From the NCBI GenBank assembly GCA_964529175.1, contig CAZGVO010000004.1:62001-126000 (forward strand): a stretch of DNA of 64,000 nucleotides. The letters run 5' to 3'. Below are positions 27,146-36,100 of the stretch, one piece after another. Under the pieces are notes generated by a model. It made no database searches, was not told the origin of the DNA, and saw only the letters and a program-made list of their open reading frames with translations. The DNA is from JAAFJM01 sp964529175 (GTDB taxonomy: Bacteria; Bacteroidota; Bacteroidia; UKL13-3). The stretch's first letter is position 1, and each line of letters starts with the position of its first letter. A program made the position numbers and the translations under genes.

Positions 27146-28687
27146 ATGGAAATTTATTTAGTAGTAATTATTGCTATGCTTACATTTGGTGGAGGAGCGG
27201 CTATTATGTTTATAGTAAATAACAATTTGCTAAAAAACAAAGCCAACTCTTTACTGAAAGAAGCAGAGGCACAAGCAGAAATTAACAAAAAGAAAAAAGA
27301 GCTTGAAGCCAAAGAACGATTTATTCAATTAAAATCGGAACACGAAAAAGAAGTAAACAAACGCAACAGCGAAATTGCTCAAAACGAAAACAGACTAAAG
27401 CAAGTTGAAAACAGTTTAAAGCAAAAAACTGATGCTGTTACTAAAAAAGATGCTGAATTAGAGCAAATTAAACAAACTTTAACTAAGCAACAAGAAACTG
27501 TAAAGTTAAAACAACAAGAAGCTGAAAAAGCATTATTAAATCAACAAAAACAATTAGAAAAAATTGCTGGTTTAACTGCGGATGAGGCAAAAAAACAATT
27601 GGTTGAAACTTTAACCGAACAAGCTAGAACAGAGGCGTTAAGTCGTGTTAAAGATATTGTAGATGAAGCAAAATTAACAGCCAACAAAGAAGCTAAAAAA
27701 ATTATTTTAGGTACTATTCAACGTACTGCTGCTGAGCACGCCATTGAAAATGCCATTTCGGTATTTAATATTGAAAGCGATGAATTAAAAGGCCGTATTA
27801 TTGGTAGAGAAGGAAGAAATATTAGAGCTTTAGAAGCAGCAACAGGTGTTGAATTTATTGTGGATGATACTCCTGAAGCAATTATTCTTTCATGTTTTGA
27901 TCCAATCAGACGCGAAATTGCTCGTTTGGCAATTCACCGCTTAGTTACCGATGGACGTATTCACCCAGCGCGCATTGAAGAAGTGGTTGCTAAAACCAAA
28001 AAACAAATTGAAGACGAGATTGTAGAAATTGGCGAACGTACTTGTATTGATTTAGGAATTCATGGTTTACACCCAGAATTGATAAGAATGGTTGGTAGAA
28101 TGAAATACAGAAGTAGTTATGGACAAAACTTATTAATGCACAGTAGAGAAGTTGCAAACTTATGCGCTACTATGGCAGCCGAATTGGGCTTAAATGTAAA
28201 ATTAGCTAAACGCGCAGGTTTATTACACGATATTGGAAAAGTGCCAGACGATGATGCAGAAACTCCACATGCATTATTAGGTATGAAATTAGCCGAAAAA
28301 TACAAAGAACATCCTGAAGTAGTAAACGCTATTGGAGCCCATCATGATGAGATAGAGATGACAAGTATGTTATCTCCTATTGTTCAAGCTTGTGATGCCA
28401 TAAGTGGCGCAAGACCAGGTGCAAGACGTGAAGATACTGAAAACTACATGAAACGCTTAAAAACCTTAGAAGATATGGCTTTAAGCTTTAAAGGTGTAGA
28501 AAAAGCATTTGCTATTCAAGCAGGTCGTGAATTACGTGTAATGGTTGAAAGTGAAAAAGTGACCGATGAGGAATCAGAAATGATTTCATTACAATTATCT
28601 AACCGTATTCAAACTGAAATGACTTATCCAGGTCAAATTAAAGTAACCGTAATACGCGAAAGAAGAGCAGTAAATTATGCGAAGTAA
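27146..28687 (+). CDS. rny: Ribonuclease Y
   Basis: Membrane-anchored endoribonuclease that starts mRNA decay. The 513-residue chain has an N-terminal transmembrane helix (about 2-24), a long charged coiled coil (about 30-185), a KH RNA-binding domain (about 205-265, KGRIIGREGRNIRALE) and an HD metal-phosphohydrolase domain (about 330-425) with the LMHSREVANLC histidine and the HDIGK motif. Length and order match the Firmicutes/Bacteroidota family. Its stop codon is overlapped by the next gene's ATG, and a strong terminator hairpin follows 23 bases after the stop. Confidence 0.96.
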   Translation: MEIYLVVIIAMLTFGGGAAIMFIVNNNLLKNKANSLLKEAEAQAEINKKKKELEAKERFIQLKSEHEKEVNKRNSEIAQNENRLKQVENSLKQKTDAVTKKDAELEQIKQTLTKQQETVKLKQQEAEKALLNQQKQLEKIAGLTADEAKKQLVETLTEQARTEALSRVKDIVDEAKLTANKEAKKIILGTIQRTAAEHAIENAISVFNIESDELKGRIIGREGRNIRALEAATGVEFIVDDTPEAIILSCFDPIRREIARLAIHRLVTDGRIHPARIEEVVAKTKKQIEDEIVEIGERTCIDLGIHGLHPELIRMVGRMKYRSSYGQNLLMHSREVANLCATMAAELGLNVKLAKRAGLLHDIGKVPDDDAETPHALLGMKLAEKYKEHPEVVNAIGAHHDEIEMTSMLSPIVQACDAISGARPGARREDTENYMKRLKTLEDMALSFKGVEKAFAIQAGRELRVMVESEKVTDEESEMISLQLSNRIQTEMTYPGQIKVTVIRERRAVNYAK

Positions 28688-29435
28688 GCAATTAATAATA
28701 AATATTTTTAAAAACTGTAAGCAAGTAAAATTGCTTACAGTTTTTTTAGTTTTAATGCTCTTTAGCTTTAAAACAGCTAATGATAATTTTGAGCAAATTA
28801 GCATGACTATGCTTAGTAAAAAATCGGTTAAAGGTAAACTAGTTGTAACCAATGCAGATGTATTTTACAATATTGAAGGGAAAATGGTTACTCATGTGCT
28901 TACTCCAATTGAAACAATTGTAATTAATAACTCAAAAGGAGATCTAAGTATTTATAATCCTAAAGAAAATTCAGTATATAAGGATTTTAACTACATGCAA
29001 AGCACCGAAACATCAACTTTATACTACTTTTTAAAAGATAAAAACAATGAATTAGGGCTTCGAAGTTTAGGTTTTACTTTAAAAGGTACAAAATTTGAAA
29101 ATGGCTATATGATTACAACTTGGATGCCTTCAACTAACTATATGAAGCTATTCAGTTCGGTTGAATTAGTATACCAACAAGGAAAACCCATTTTTACAAA
29201 ATTTATAAACAACAAAAATCAAGTAATCAAGCGCAGCTACTACTATAATTATACCAAGGTATTTAATATTAACTTTCCTTCATCAATAACTAATATTAAT
29301 TATTTCGAGAATGGCGATTCAACTGTGGAAAAAACTGTATTTTCAAATATAAAAGTTAACGGAAATGCTAATAGTTCATATTTTAATTACACTATACCTG
29401 CTAACGCTAAACTTATTAAAATTGAGAAGAAATGA
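28677..29435 (+). CDS. LolA-like exported protein
   Basis: A 252-residue secreted protein (hydrophobic segment about residues 18-33). The mature part, with GKLVVTNADVFYNIEGKMVTHVL, ETIVINNSKGDLSIYNPKEN and a later beta-rich half, resembles the LolA/LolB half-barrel fold used to carry lipoproteins or lipids across the periplasm; this is a fold-level inference. The ATG at 28677 overlaps rny, and codons 12-24 coincide with a terminator hairpin (28711-28747). An ATG at 28755 lies beyond the hairpin but would remove the signal sequence. The next gene, a YidD homologue, overlaps by 4 bases (ATGA). Confidence 0.62.
   Translation: MRSKQLIINIFKNCKQVKLLTVFLVLMLFSFKTANDNFEQISMTMLSKKSVKGKLVVTNADVFYNIEGKMVTHVLTPIETIVINNSKGDLSIYNPKENSVYKDFNYMQSTETSTLYYFLKDKNNELGLRSLGFTLKGTKFENGYMITTWMPSTNYMKLFSSVELVYQQGKPIFTKFINNKNQVIKRSYYYNYTKVFNINFPSSITNINYFENGDSTVEKTVFSNIKVNGNANSSYFNYTIPANAKLIKIEKK
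28711..28747 (+). terminator. Rho-independent terminator of rny inside the next ORF
   Basis: Perfect 14-base stem (28711-28724 with 28731-28744), 6-base loop, then a T-run to 28747. It lies 23 bases after the rny stop but within the coding start of the LolA-like gene, so it should act as a terminator or attenuator for the downstream operon. Confidence 0.82.
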
Positions 29436-29866
29436 GAATTGCCTTATTACTGTTAACATTATTGTTTTTAAACTTAGCTACTGCTCAAATTAGTAAATCA
29501 GATTTGTTACTAATAAAACAAAACAATGAAAATGTAACCACCAAAAAGTATATAAGGAAATACAGCAACTTAAATAAAAGTAAATGGCAAGCCTATAACC
29601 CAATTAATTTAACCTTCTCGGGTTTAATGTTTTTTTATCAAAATGTGCTTTCAAGTCAAGTAAATGCAGGCTGTATTTACTCGCCTTCATGTAGCGAGTT
29701 TTCAAAAACTTGTATTAAAAAACATGGATTAATAAAAGGTATATTTTTATCTGCAGATAGGGTTCAAAGATGTAATAGAATTACTGCTTTAGGTTTAAAA
29801 ATAAATAAATTAAATGAGCGTTTCAAATGGAATGATTCTCCCGAAGATTATAGTTGTAGACATTAA
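29432..29866 (+). CDS. yidD: YidD-family membrane protein insertion efficiency factor, with signal peptide
   Basis: YidD assists YidC-dependent membrane protein insertion. The core family pattern is present from about residue 58: a YQNVLSSQ segment, C-x-Y-S-P-S-C-S-x-F, then KKHGLIKG and RVQRCN. The 144-residue length is about twice that of classical YidD, because of a signal peptide (MRIALLLLTL to TAQ) and a linker of about 35 residues before the core. Classical YidD has a cytosolic amphipathic N-terminus, so this version would instead face the periplasm. It overlaps the LolA-like gene by 4 bases and the next gene by 1 base (TAATG), implying coupled translation. Confidence 0.85.
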   Translation: MRIALLLLTLLFLNLATAQISKSDLLLIKQNNENVTTKKYIRKYSNLNKSKWQAYNPINLTFSGLMFFYQNVLSSQVNAGCIYSPSCSEFSKTCIKKHGLIKGIFLSADRVQRCNRITALGLKINKLNERFKWNDSPEDYSCRH

Positions 29867-30723
29867 TGAATATAAAATTACTTTTTTTACTATTATTCTT
29901 TTTAAAGAGCTCATTTACTTTTGCTCAAAATCAATTTGATTATTCATTTTATAAAAATTTGTTAAACCAAAAAGAAACAGATTTAGAATTATTATACCTA
30001 AATAATGCATTAGTAAATAATAATAATCAAGCACAAATAGATAGTATTCAGTTTTTTAAAGGTTTACTTTTTTTTGAGAAAAAAAACTTTGATTCAACAA
30101 ATTTTTCTTTAAAAAATATAAGTAATTCCTCTTCTGCTTTTATACAATCTTCTTTTATACGTTCAATTGCTTTAGGTTATAGCAATAATAATGGTGATAC
30201 ATTTAATCAGGTTATAAATGCAATACCGAATAATGATTCAATTATTTCTAAAATGAAGATTATGATGTTAGCATCAAATGCTTTAATAAATAAAAATTAT
30301 CCAATATATGATTCTTTAATTAGTCAAATAAATGATTCACTTTATATTTACAACTCATTGCAAATAGCACTCAATAAATGGAATCTATTAAGAAATAAGA
30401 AAACTAAAAGTGGATTTTTAGCAGGAACTTTGTCTGCAATAGTTCCTGGTTTAGGCAAAGTTTACGCAGGCAAAGGTTTTGATGGGCTTAGTACATTTTT
30501 TACACATGTACCTTTGGCATTTATATTAAATGAAAGTTTTCAAAACTCTGGGGTAAATTCAGGCAGATTTATAACTTTTGCTTCTATTACATCACTATTT
30601 TATTTAGGAAATATTTTAACGAGTTATTATTACGTAAGAATAAACAGAAAGGAGGTCGATTTTGAAAGAAAAAATGAAATATTACTTCAGTGTAATGTTA
30701 TGCTTCGTAACTATTTTAATTAA
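29866..30723 (+). CDS. Exported helical protein with PGLGKVYAGK motif (paralogue 1)
   Basis: A 285-residue protein with a signal peptide (to about FAQN, residue 21), a helical TPR-like middle region (about 22-180), and a C-terminal hydrophobic module (about 183-265) that starts with AGTLSAIVPGLGKVYAGKGFDG and contains two or three membrane-like segments. I do not recognise a named family; the PGxGxxYxGK signature resembles the loop of small TM2-type and other unknown Bacteroidota membrane proteins. It is followed by an evident paralogue and preceded by yidD, in the same operon. Confidence 0.68.
   Translation: MNIKLLFLLLFFLKSSFTFAQNQFDYSFYKNLLNQKETDLELLYLNNALVNNNNQAQIDSIQFFKGLLFFEKKNFDSTNFSLKNISNSSSAFIQSSFIRSIALGYSNNNGDTFNQVINAIPNNDSIISKMKIMMLASNALINKNYPIYDSLISQINDSLYIYNSLQIALNKWNLLRNKKTKSGFLAGTLSAIVPGLGKVYAGKGFDGLSTFFTHVPLAFILNESFQNSGVNSGRFITFASITSLFYLGNILTSYYYVRINRKEVDFERKNEILLQCNVMLRNYFN
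30648..30656 (+). promoter_or_regulatory. Near-perfect Shine-Dalgarno sequence before paralogue 2
   Basis: AAAGGAGGT, extended upstream to AGAAAGGAGGT (30646-30656), complements the usual 16S rRNA 3' tail over 11 bases. It lies 5 bases before a TTG (30662) and 17 before the ATG at 30674, inside the 3' coding end of the preceding gene. Strong Shine-Dalgarno sequences are rare in Bacteroidota. Confidence 0.6.
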
Positions 30724-31483
30724 TGCCCAAAATAATTTAGAATCTTTACATAAAGAGTTGAATTATGAAAAATCTATATTTGAGCATTCGAACAATTCTG
30801 ATAGTTTAAATAAGTACCTGTTCGAAAAAGCATTTTATTTTAAAGACCAAAAAAAATATAAAAAAGCAATACTAACCTTGCAAAGAATTAATGAAAATGA
30901 TTTATTGGATTCAAACAAATATAACCTTTACTACCAACTTGCTATTTTAAATTATATAACTAATAATTATAATGAAGTAGATTTATATGTAAACAAAATT
31001 AAGTATTTTATTAGTGATAGCTCATTTCAAAATAAACTTGTTTTACTAGAAATACTTAATTTAAACAATTTACAAAGATGGTCAGAAGGCAAAACACTAC
31101 TTATTTCACAACTTAAAAATAAAAACGATAGCAATTTAATAAATGATTGGTACAAAGAGGTATTAAGTTTAAAACTCAAAAAAATTAAAACAGCTCAAAC
31201 TTTGCAAACTTTTTCCCCTGGAATAGGGCATATTTATATTGGAAAAACAATGCATGGAATAGTAAATGCAGGCTTAATATTATCAGGTTTAACTTGGGGG
31301 GCATATAATTTTTACAATGAATATTATGTAACCGGGGTTTTTACTGGTTTTCTTATCTCTTACGTTTTTTACACTGGTGGTATAGCATATGCAATAGATA
31401 ACGTTGATAAATACAATACTAAAAGAATAAAACTATTGAATAATAATTTAAATAATAAAATAATAAACCTACTCCAACCCTAA
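30662..31483 (+). CDS. Exported helical protein with SPGIGHIYIGK motif (paralogue 2)
   Basis: A 273-residue protein paralogous to the preceding gene: signal peptide (cleavage near INAQ), helical TPR-like region (about 25-175), then a membrane-like C-terminal module beginning QTFSPGIGHIYIGKTMHGI. The start is uncertain: TTG at 30662 lies at ideal distance from the Shine-Dalgarno, ATG at 30674 would give MKYYFSVML and still retain the signal peptide. It overlaps the preceding gene by about 60 bases, consistent with translational coupling. It is the last gene of the operon before a bidirectional terminator. Function is unknown. Confidence 0.68.
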   Translation: MKEKMKYYFSVMLCFVTILINAQNNLESLHKELNYEKSIFEHSNNSDSLNKYLFEKAFYFKDQKKYKKAILTLQRINENDLLDSNKYNLYYQLAILNYITNNYNEVDLYVNKIKYFISDSSFQNKLVLLEILNLNNLQRWSEGKTLLISQLKNKNDSNLINDWYKEVLSLKLKKIKTAQTLQTFSPGIGHIYIGKTMHGIVNAGLILSGLTWGAYNFYNEYYVTGVFTGFLISYVFYTGGIAYAIDNVDKYNTKRIKLLNNNLNNKIINLLQP

Positions 31484-31485
31484 AT

Positions 31486-31521
31486 AAAGAAGCCCAAACA
31501 AATGAATGTTTGGGCTTCTTT
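31486..31521. terminator. Bidirectional Rho-independent terminator
   Basis: Perfect 15-base stem (31486-31500 with 31507-31521) and 6-base loop, with core gcccaaaca/tgtttgggc. It lies between the convergent paralogue-2 and TM2 genes. Confidence 0.9.
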
Positions 31522-31539
31522 GCTTAATTTAATGTTTTA

Positions 31540-31977
31540 CTACCACATGAAGAATTTAGTATTATCTTCATATTTGCCAATGTCGTTATTGATAGCACCA
31601 ACTAACAATACAATCCAATCAACAAAAGGAACAATTCCAAAAATTCCACCACAAGTTAAAATGTAACCAATACCTGTTAAGGTAGCAGTACCTAAATAAA
31701 AGCGGTGAATACCTAACTGACCAACAATAAATGCTAAAGCAAAAGCTACCCAAGCGTTTGTACCGCCAGTAACTTTAGCTTGTTCAGTTGGAACATTAGG
31801 TAAAATAGAATTAACGTAATCTAAAACAACCGGAACAGCATCGCTAGATGCAAAAACAGCTTCTACAGCTTCGTCATTAATTACGTAGTTTTCAGCTTTT
31901 GCTGAACTAGTTCCAGCAATAACCATTACCGCTAAAACACTAAAAATAGTTAAGATTTTTTTCATATATTTTGTCAT
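31540..31977 (-). CDS. TM2 domain membrane protein
   Basis: A 145-residue exported protein: signal peptide (a second ATG at 31965, MKKILTIFSV, is an equally good start; cleavage near AKAE), a short linker, then a TM2 domain (about 78-130) with two helices flanking the hallmark GIHRFYLG and a following acidic turn near VPFVDWI. TM2 proteins are common in Bacteroidota but their function is unresolved. It converges on the operon with PGxGxxYxGK proteins, whose motif is reminiscent of the TM2 loop. Confidence 0.85.
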   Translation of the reverse strand: MTKYMKKILTIFSVLAVMVIAGTSSAKAENYVINDEAVEAVFASSDAVPVVLDYVNSILPNVPTEQAKVTGGTNAWVAFALAFIVGQLGIHRFYLGTATLTGIGYILTCGGIFGIVPFVDWIVLLVGAINNDIGKYEDNTKFFMW

Positions 31978-32074
31978 AAATGTAAATGCAAAATATAAAT
32001 TGAAATTAAAAAAACAAATATTTTATAACTAACATTTCAACAAAAATTATAACCACCTAATAATAAGATCCTTA

Positions 32075-33076
32075 CTACCTAGCACTTGGAGCTATTTCTA
32101 AATTCACAAATTCATTATTAACATATTTGTAATGAGCGGTCATAGCAATCATGGCAGCATTATCGGTACAATACTCAAAAGCAGGAATAAAGGTTTTCCA
32201 TTGGTGTTTTTTTCCAGCTTCTTCAATGGCTTTTCGTAATCCGCTATTTGCTGAAACCCCGCCTGCTAAAGCAATATTTTTTATTCCTGTTTGTTTACTA
32301 GCTAAAACCAATTTTTTCATTAAATGAGTAACTATACTATGCTGTATTGACGCACACAAATTATCTCTGTTCTCATTAATAAAATTTTCGTTTTTTGCCA
32401 TTTCATTTTTTAAGAAATACAAAAACGAAGTTTTTAAACCACTAAAACTATAATCAAGTTCTGGAATATTGGGTTTAGCAAATTCATAAACCACATTCCC
32501 TTGTTGGGCATATTTATCAATTAATGGCCCACCAGGATAAGGCAAACTCAACATTTTTGCAGCTTTATCAAAAGCCTCACCTGCAGCATCATCAATGGTT
32601 TTTCCAATAATTTCACTTTCGAAATAATTTTTAAAAATTGCTATCTGTGTATGTCCACCACTCACTGTTAAGCATAAAAAAGGAAAGGCGGGTTTGGGTT
32701 CATCAATAAAATGAGCCAATACATGTGCCTGCATGTGGTTAACAGCTATAAGTGGAATATTTAAGGTTTGTGCTAAAGATTTTGCAAAACTACAACCCAC
32801 CATTAATGAACCAATTAAGCCAGGATTTTGTGTAAATGCAATTGCCTGTAAATCATGAAGTTGTATATTAGCCTGTTTTACAGCCACATCCAAAACAGGA
32901 ACTATGTTAGCTTGATGCGCCCTACTAGCTAATTCAGGAACCACGCCTCCATATTGCTCATGCACCTTTTGCCCAGCAACCACATTGCTTAAAATTTTTC
33001 CATTTTTTATAATAGAAACAGCAGTATCATCGCAGCTTGATTCGATGGCAAGTATAGTTATATTGGTTAACGACAT
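32075..33076 (-). CDS. tsaD: tRNA N6-adenosine threonylcarbamoyltransferase
   Basis: Cytosolic ATPase-fold enzyme (ASKHA) that transfers threonylcarbamoyl to A37 of ANN-decoding tRNAs, with TsaB/TsaE and TsaC. Metal-binding His residues sit in the NHMQAHVLAH motif. Other family features are ILAIESSCDDTAVS at the start, the FLCLTVSGGHTQ loop, YPGGPLIDKYA, and LAGGVSANSGLR near the C-terminus. The open frame extends to a TTG at 33088, but the ATG at 33076 (MSLTNITILAIESS) is better. It is divergent from tamB, with a promoter-sized gap of about 70 bp. Confidence 0.96.
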   Translation of the reverse strand: MSLTNITILAIESSCDDTAVSIIKNGKILSNVVAGQKVHEQYGGVVPELASRAHQANIVPVLDVAVKQANIQLHDLQAIAFTQNPGLIGSLMVGCSFAKSLAQTLNIPLIAVNHMQAHVLAHFIDEPKPAFPFLCLTVSGGHTQIAIFKNYFESEIIGKTIDDAAGEAFDKAAKMLSLPYPGGPLIDKYAQQGNVVYEFAKPNIPELDYSFSGLKTSFLYFLKNEMAKNENFINENRDNLCASIQHSIVTHLMKKLVLASKQTGIKNIALAGGVSANSGLRKAIEEAGKKHQWKTFIPAFEYCTDNAAMIAMTAHYKYVNNEFVNLEIAPSAR

Positions 33077-33130
33077 TTTATGGTTCAAAATTTGATAAGG
33101 GTAATTTATTCTGTTTGGAATAAATTATTA

Positions 33131-33138
33131 TATATTTG
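33131..33138 (+). promoter_or_regulatory. Candidate -7 element of tamB
   Basis: TATATTTG, an exact TAnnTTTG match, ends only 11 bases before the TTG start of tamB, so the transcript would be nearly leaderless. No TTG lies at the usual -33 spacing (the closest TTTG, 33114-33117, is 13 bases away). Confidence 0.4.
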
Positions 33139-33149
33139 GCAAAACTACA

Positions 33150-36100
33150 TTGAAAAAGCTATTAATTAAAATATCGTACACATTTATAGGAATTTTCTTT
33201 TCCCTATTGCTATTGGGCTACCTTATTTTTAATAGCGGAACTTTTCAAAATTTTATCATTCAAAAAGCTGATAATTACTTAAGTAAGGCTTTTAAATGCG
33301 AAATTTCTATTGGTAGATTTAATTACGATGGTTGGACAACTTTTAGTTTAGATAATATTTATTGGGGCGATCAAAAAAAGGATACTTTATTTTTTGTAAA
33401 AAACTTACAGTTTGATTTAGGAGGAATTGAATTAGATTCTACCAAGTTTACCCTTTCGAAAGTTAATATTGATGGCGGAATGTGTAAAATAATTACCTAC
33501 CCTGATAAGACCTTTAATATAGATGTACTATTTAACATAATAGACCCAAACGACACTACCCCACCCGATCCTAATGCTCAAAAATTTAAACTTATTTTTG
33601 ATGAGGTAAATGGAAAAAACTGTAGGTTTAAAATGATTGATTATACTGCTAAATGGGATCAGCCTGGGTTTAATCCTTTTGATGAAGATTTTTACAATAT
33701 CGACATCAAAGCTTCGCATTTTAAAATTATTGAAGATTCGCTCCATTTTTTTCTGAATGACTTAAGTGGAATGGAAAAAGGTGGTTTGCAAATAAAAAAG
33801 ATGGCCTGTAAAACTATTATTTCGCCTACTACCATGGAGTTTGCCAACCTTGACTTACAACTAAACAAAAGTAAAATAAAGGACTATGCTTGTATGCGTT
33901 ATGCTAATTACGATAGCTTGGCAAATAATTTTATAAGCAATGTTAAGCTAGAAGCCAATTTAAAACAAAGTTACGTGCACGTTTCCGACATTGCTTTTTT
34001 TGCTCCGCTTTTAAATCAATATGATTATGATGCCACCATAACGGCTAAAATTAAAGGAACCATTGATAATTTGAGCATGAAAAATGGCCATTTACGCTAT
34101 GCAAATAATACTGAATTTAATGGCAGTGCTAGTTTAAGTGGCTTACCCGATATTGACCAAACGTTTTTTGAAATTAAAGCTGATTATGCCACTTCAACTA
34201 AAAAAGAGTTAGATAAATTGGCAGGAATGGTATTACCAGCCGAATTGGAGCGCTTTGGATTATTAAAGTTTAAAGGAAGTTATACTGGTTTTTACAATGA
34301 TTTTGTGGCTTATGGAAATTTAGAAACTCCTTTTGGCAATATAAGTTCCGATTTAAACATGAAACTTACTGATGATGCTTTGCAATCAATTTATTCAGGA
34401 AACTTAAACTTAACTGAGTTTAATTTAGGTGCATTGTTAAACGATACCAAACAGTTTGGAATGGTAACTTTATCAAGTGAGTTGAACGGAAAAGGATTTG
34501 ACCTAAAAACATTGAAAGCTAATACCAAAACACTTATTCAAAATTTTACTTACAATAAATATAACTATAAGAATATAAGTATTATAGGCGATTTTGACAG
34601 AAAGTACTTTAACGGAAAACTAGAAATTGATGATGAAAACATTGCATTAAGCTTAGTTGGGAAAGCAGATTTAAATAAAAAAATTCCTGAATTTTTATTT
34701 GAAACCAATATAAACCAAGCCCATTTAAAAACACTTAATTTATATAACAAGGACATTATTTTAACTACTAAAATTAATGGAGATTTTGCCGTAAAAGATA
34801 TTGATAGAAATAATGGTGAACTTAATATTAGTAACACCACTTTAGAATTCAATCATGTAGATTATACCATCAACCAAATAAAGGTAAAATCAAGTAATGC
34901 AGGAACTGAAAATAGAAATTTGGTGCTAAAAAGCGATTTTTTAAATGCTACCATTAGTGGTGAATACAATTTTTTAAACCTCTACAAATGCTTTAACAAT
35001 ATGCTTTGTAAAGTGGTTCCTAATTATTTATCACCATATAAAAACGAAGAAATAACCAAACAGAACTTTAGCTTTGATTTGGCTTTAGATAATACTCAAA
35101 AGCTAAATGTATTGTTTTTTCCAGACTTAGATATAGAGCAACTAGAACTAAAAGGAAGTTTAAATAATTATAAAGATAAAGCAGAAGTACTTGGCTACGT
35201 TGAAACATTTAGATACAAAAATTATCTGTTGAATGATTTAACTTTAAAAACAGAAGTAAAACCCAATAATTCGGCTCAATTTTTATTTGGGATTTCAAAA
35301 TTTGCCCAAAACGATACCGTTTTAATGAAAGAATTTGCCCTAAAAGCTAGTGGTGCCAATAACAAAGCTCTTTTACAAGTTATAGTTCAAGATACAACTA
35401 GTTTAATTTATGCTAACTTAAACAGTGCAGTAAATTTTTTAACTAAACAAGTACAGTTTAAGTTTAATGAGTCAAATATTATCTATAGTCAATCAAATTG
35501 GAAAATAAATGAAGATGGAATCATTAATATTTACGATTCGTTAATTAAAATTGAGCAGGTTTCATTGAGCGCAGACAATCAAACAATTGCACTTAACGGA
35601 CAGTTTAATCAAAATACCAATAAAAAAAATCTTTTGGTTTCATTAACCGATTTTGAACTAAATAATATCAACCTACTTTATCCTAATTTATACATCAATA
35701 TTGAAGGAAAAAGCAATGGAAATATTTCATTCCAATCTTATCAAGATAAGAATATTTTAAATGGAAATATTTTGGTTAATAATTTAAAACTGGATAACGA
35801 TACCATTGGGGATATAGAATTGGTAAGTAATTTTGACGATAAAAATAAACGTTTATCGTTTGATGCAACAGCACTTAATGGAAAGCTAAATAACTTTAAA
35901 GCTAATGGTTATTGGTTGGTTAATACAAATGTAATTGATGCCAATGTTAGCTTTACGGAAGCCGATGCAAGTGCATTTCAATCGTTTGGAAAAGATTATA
36001 TAACTATTTATAACGGTAAACTAAGTTTAAAAGCATTAGTGAGCGGAACGCTTGATAAACCAGATATTGATGGTGTTTTACAAGTAAATAATTTACATAC

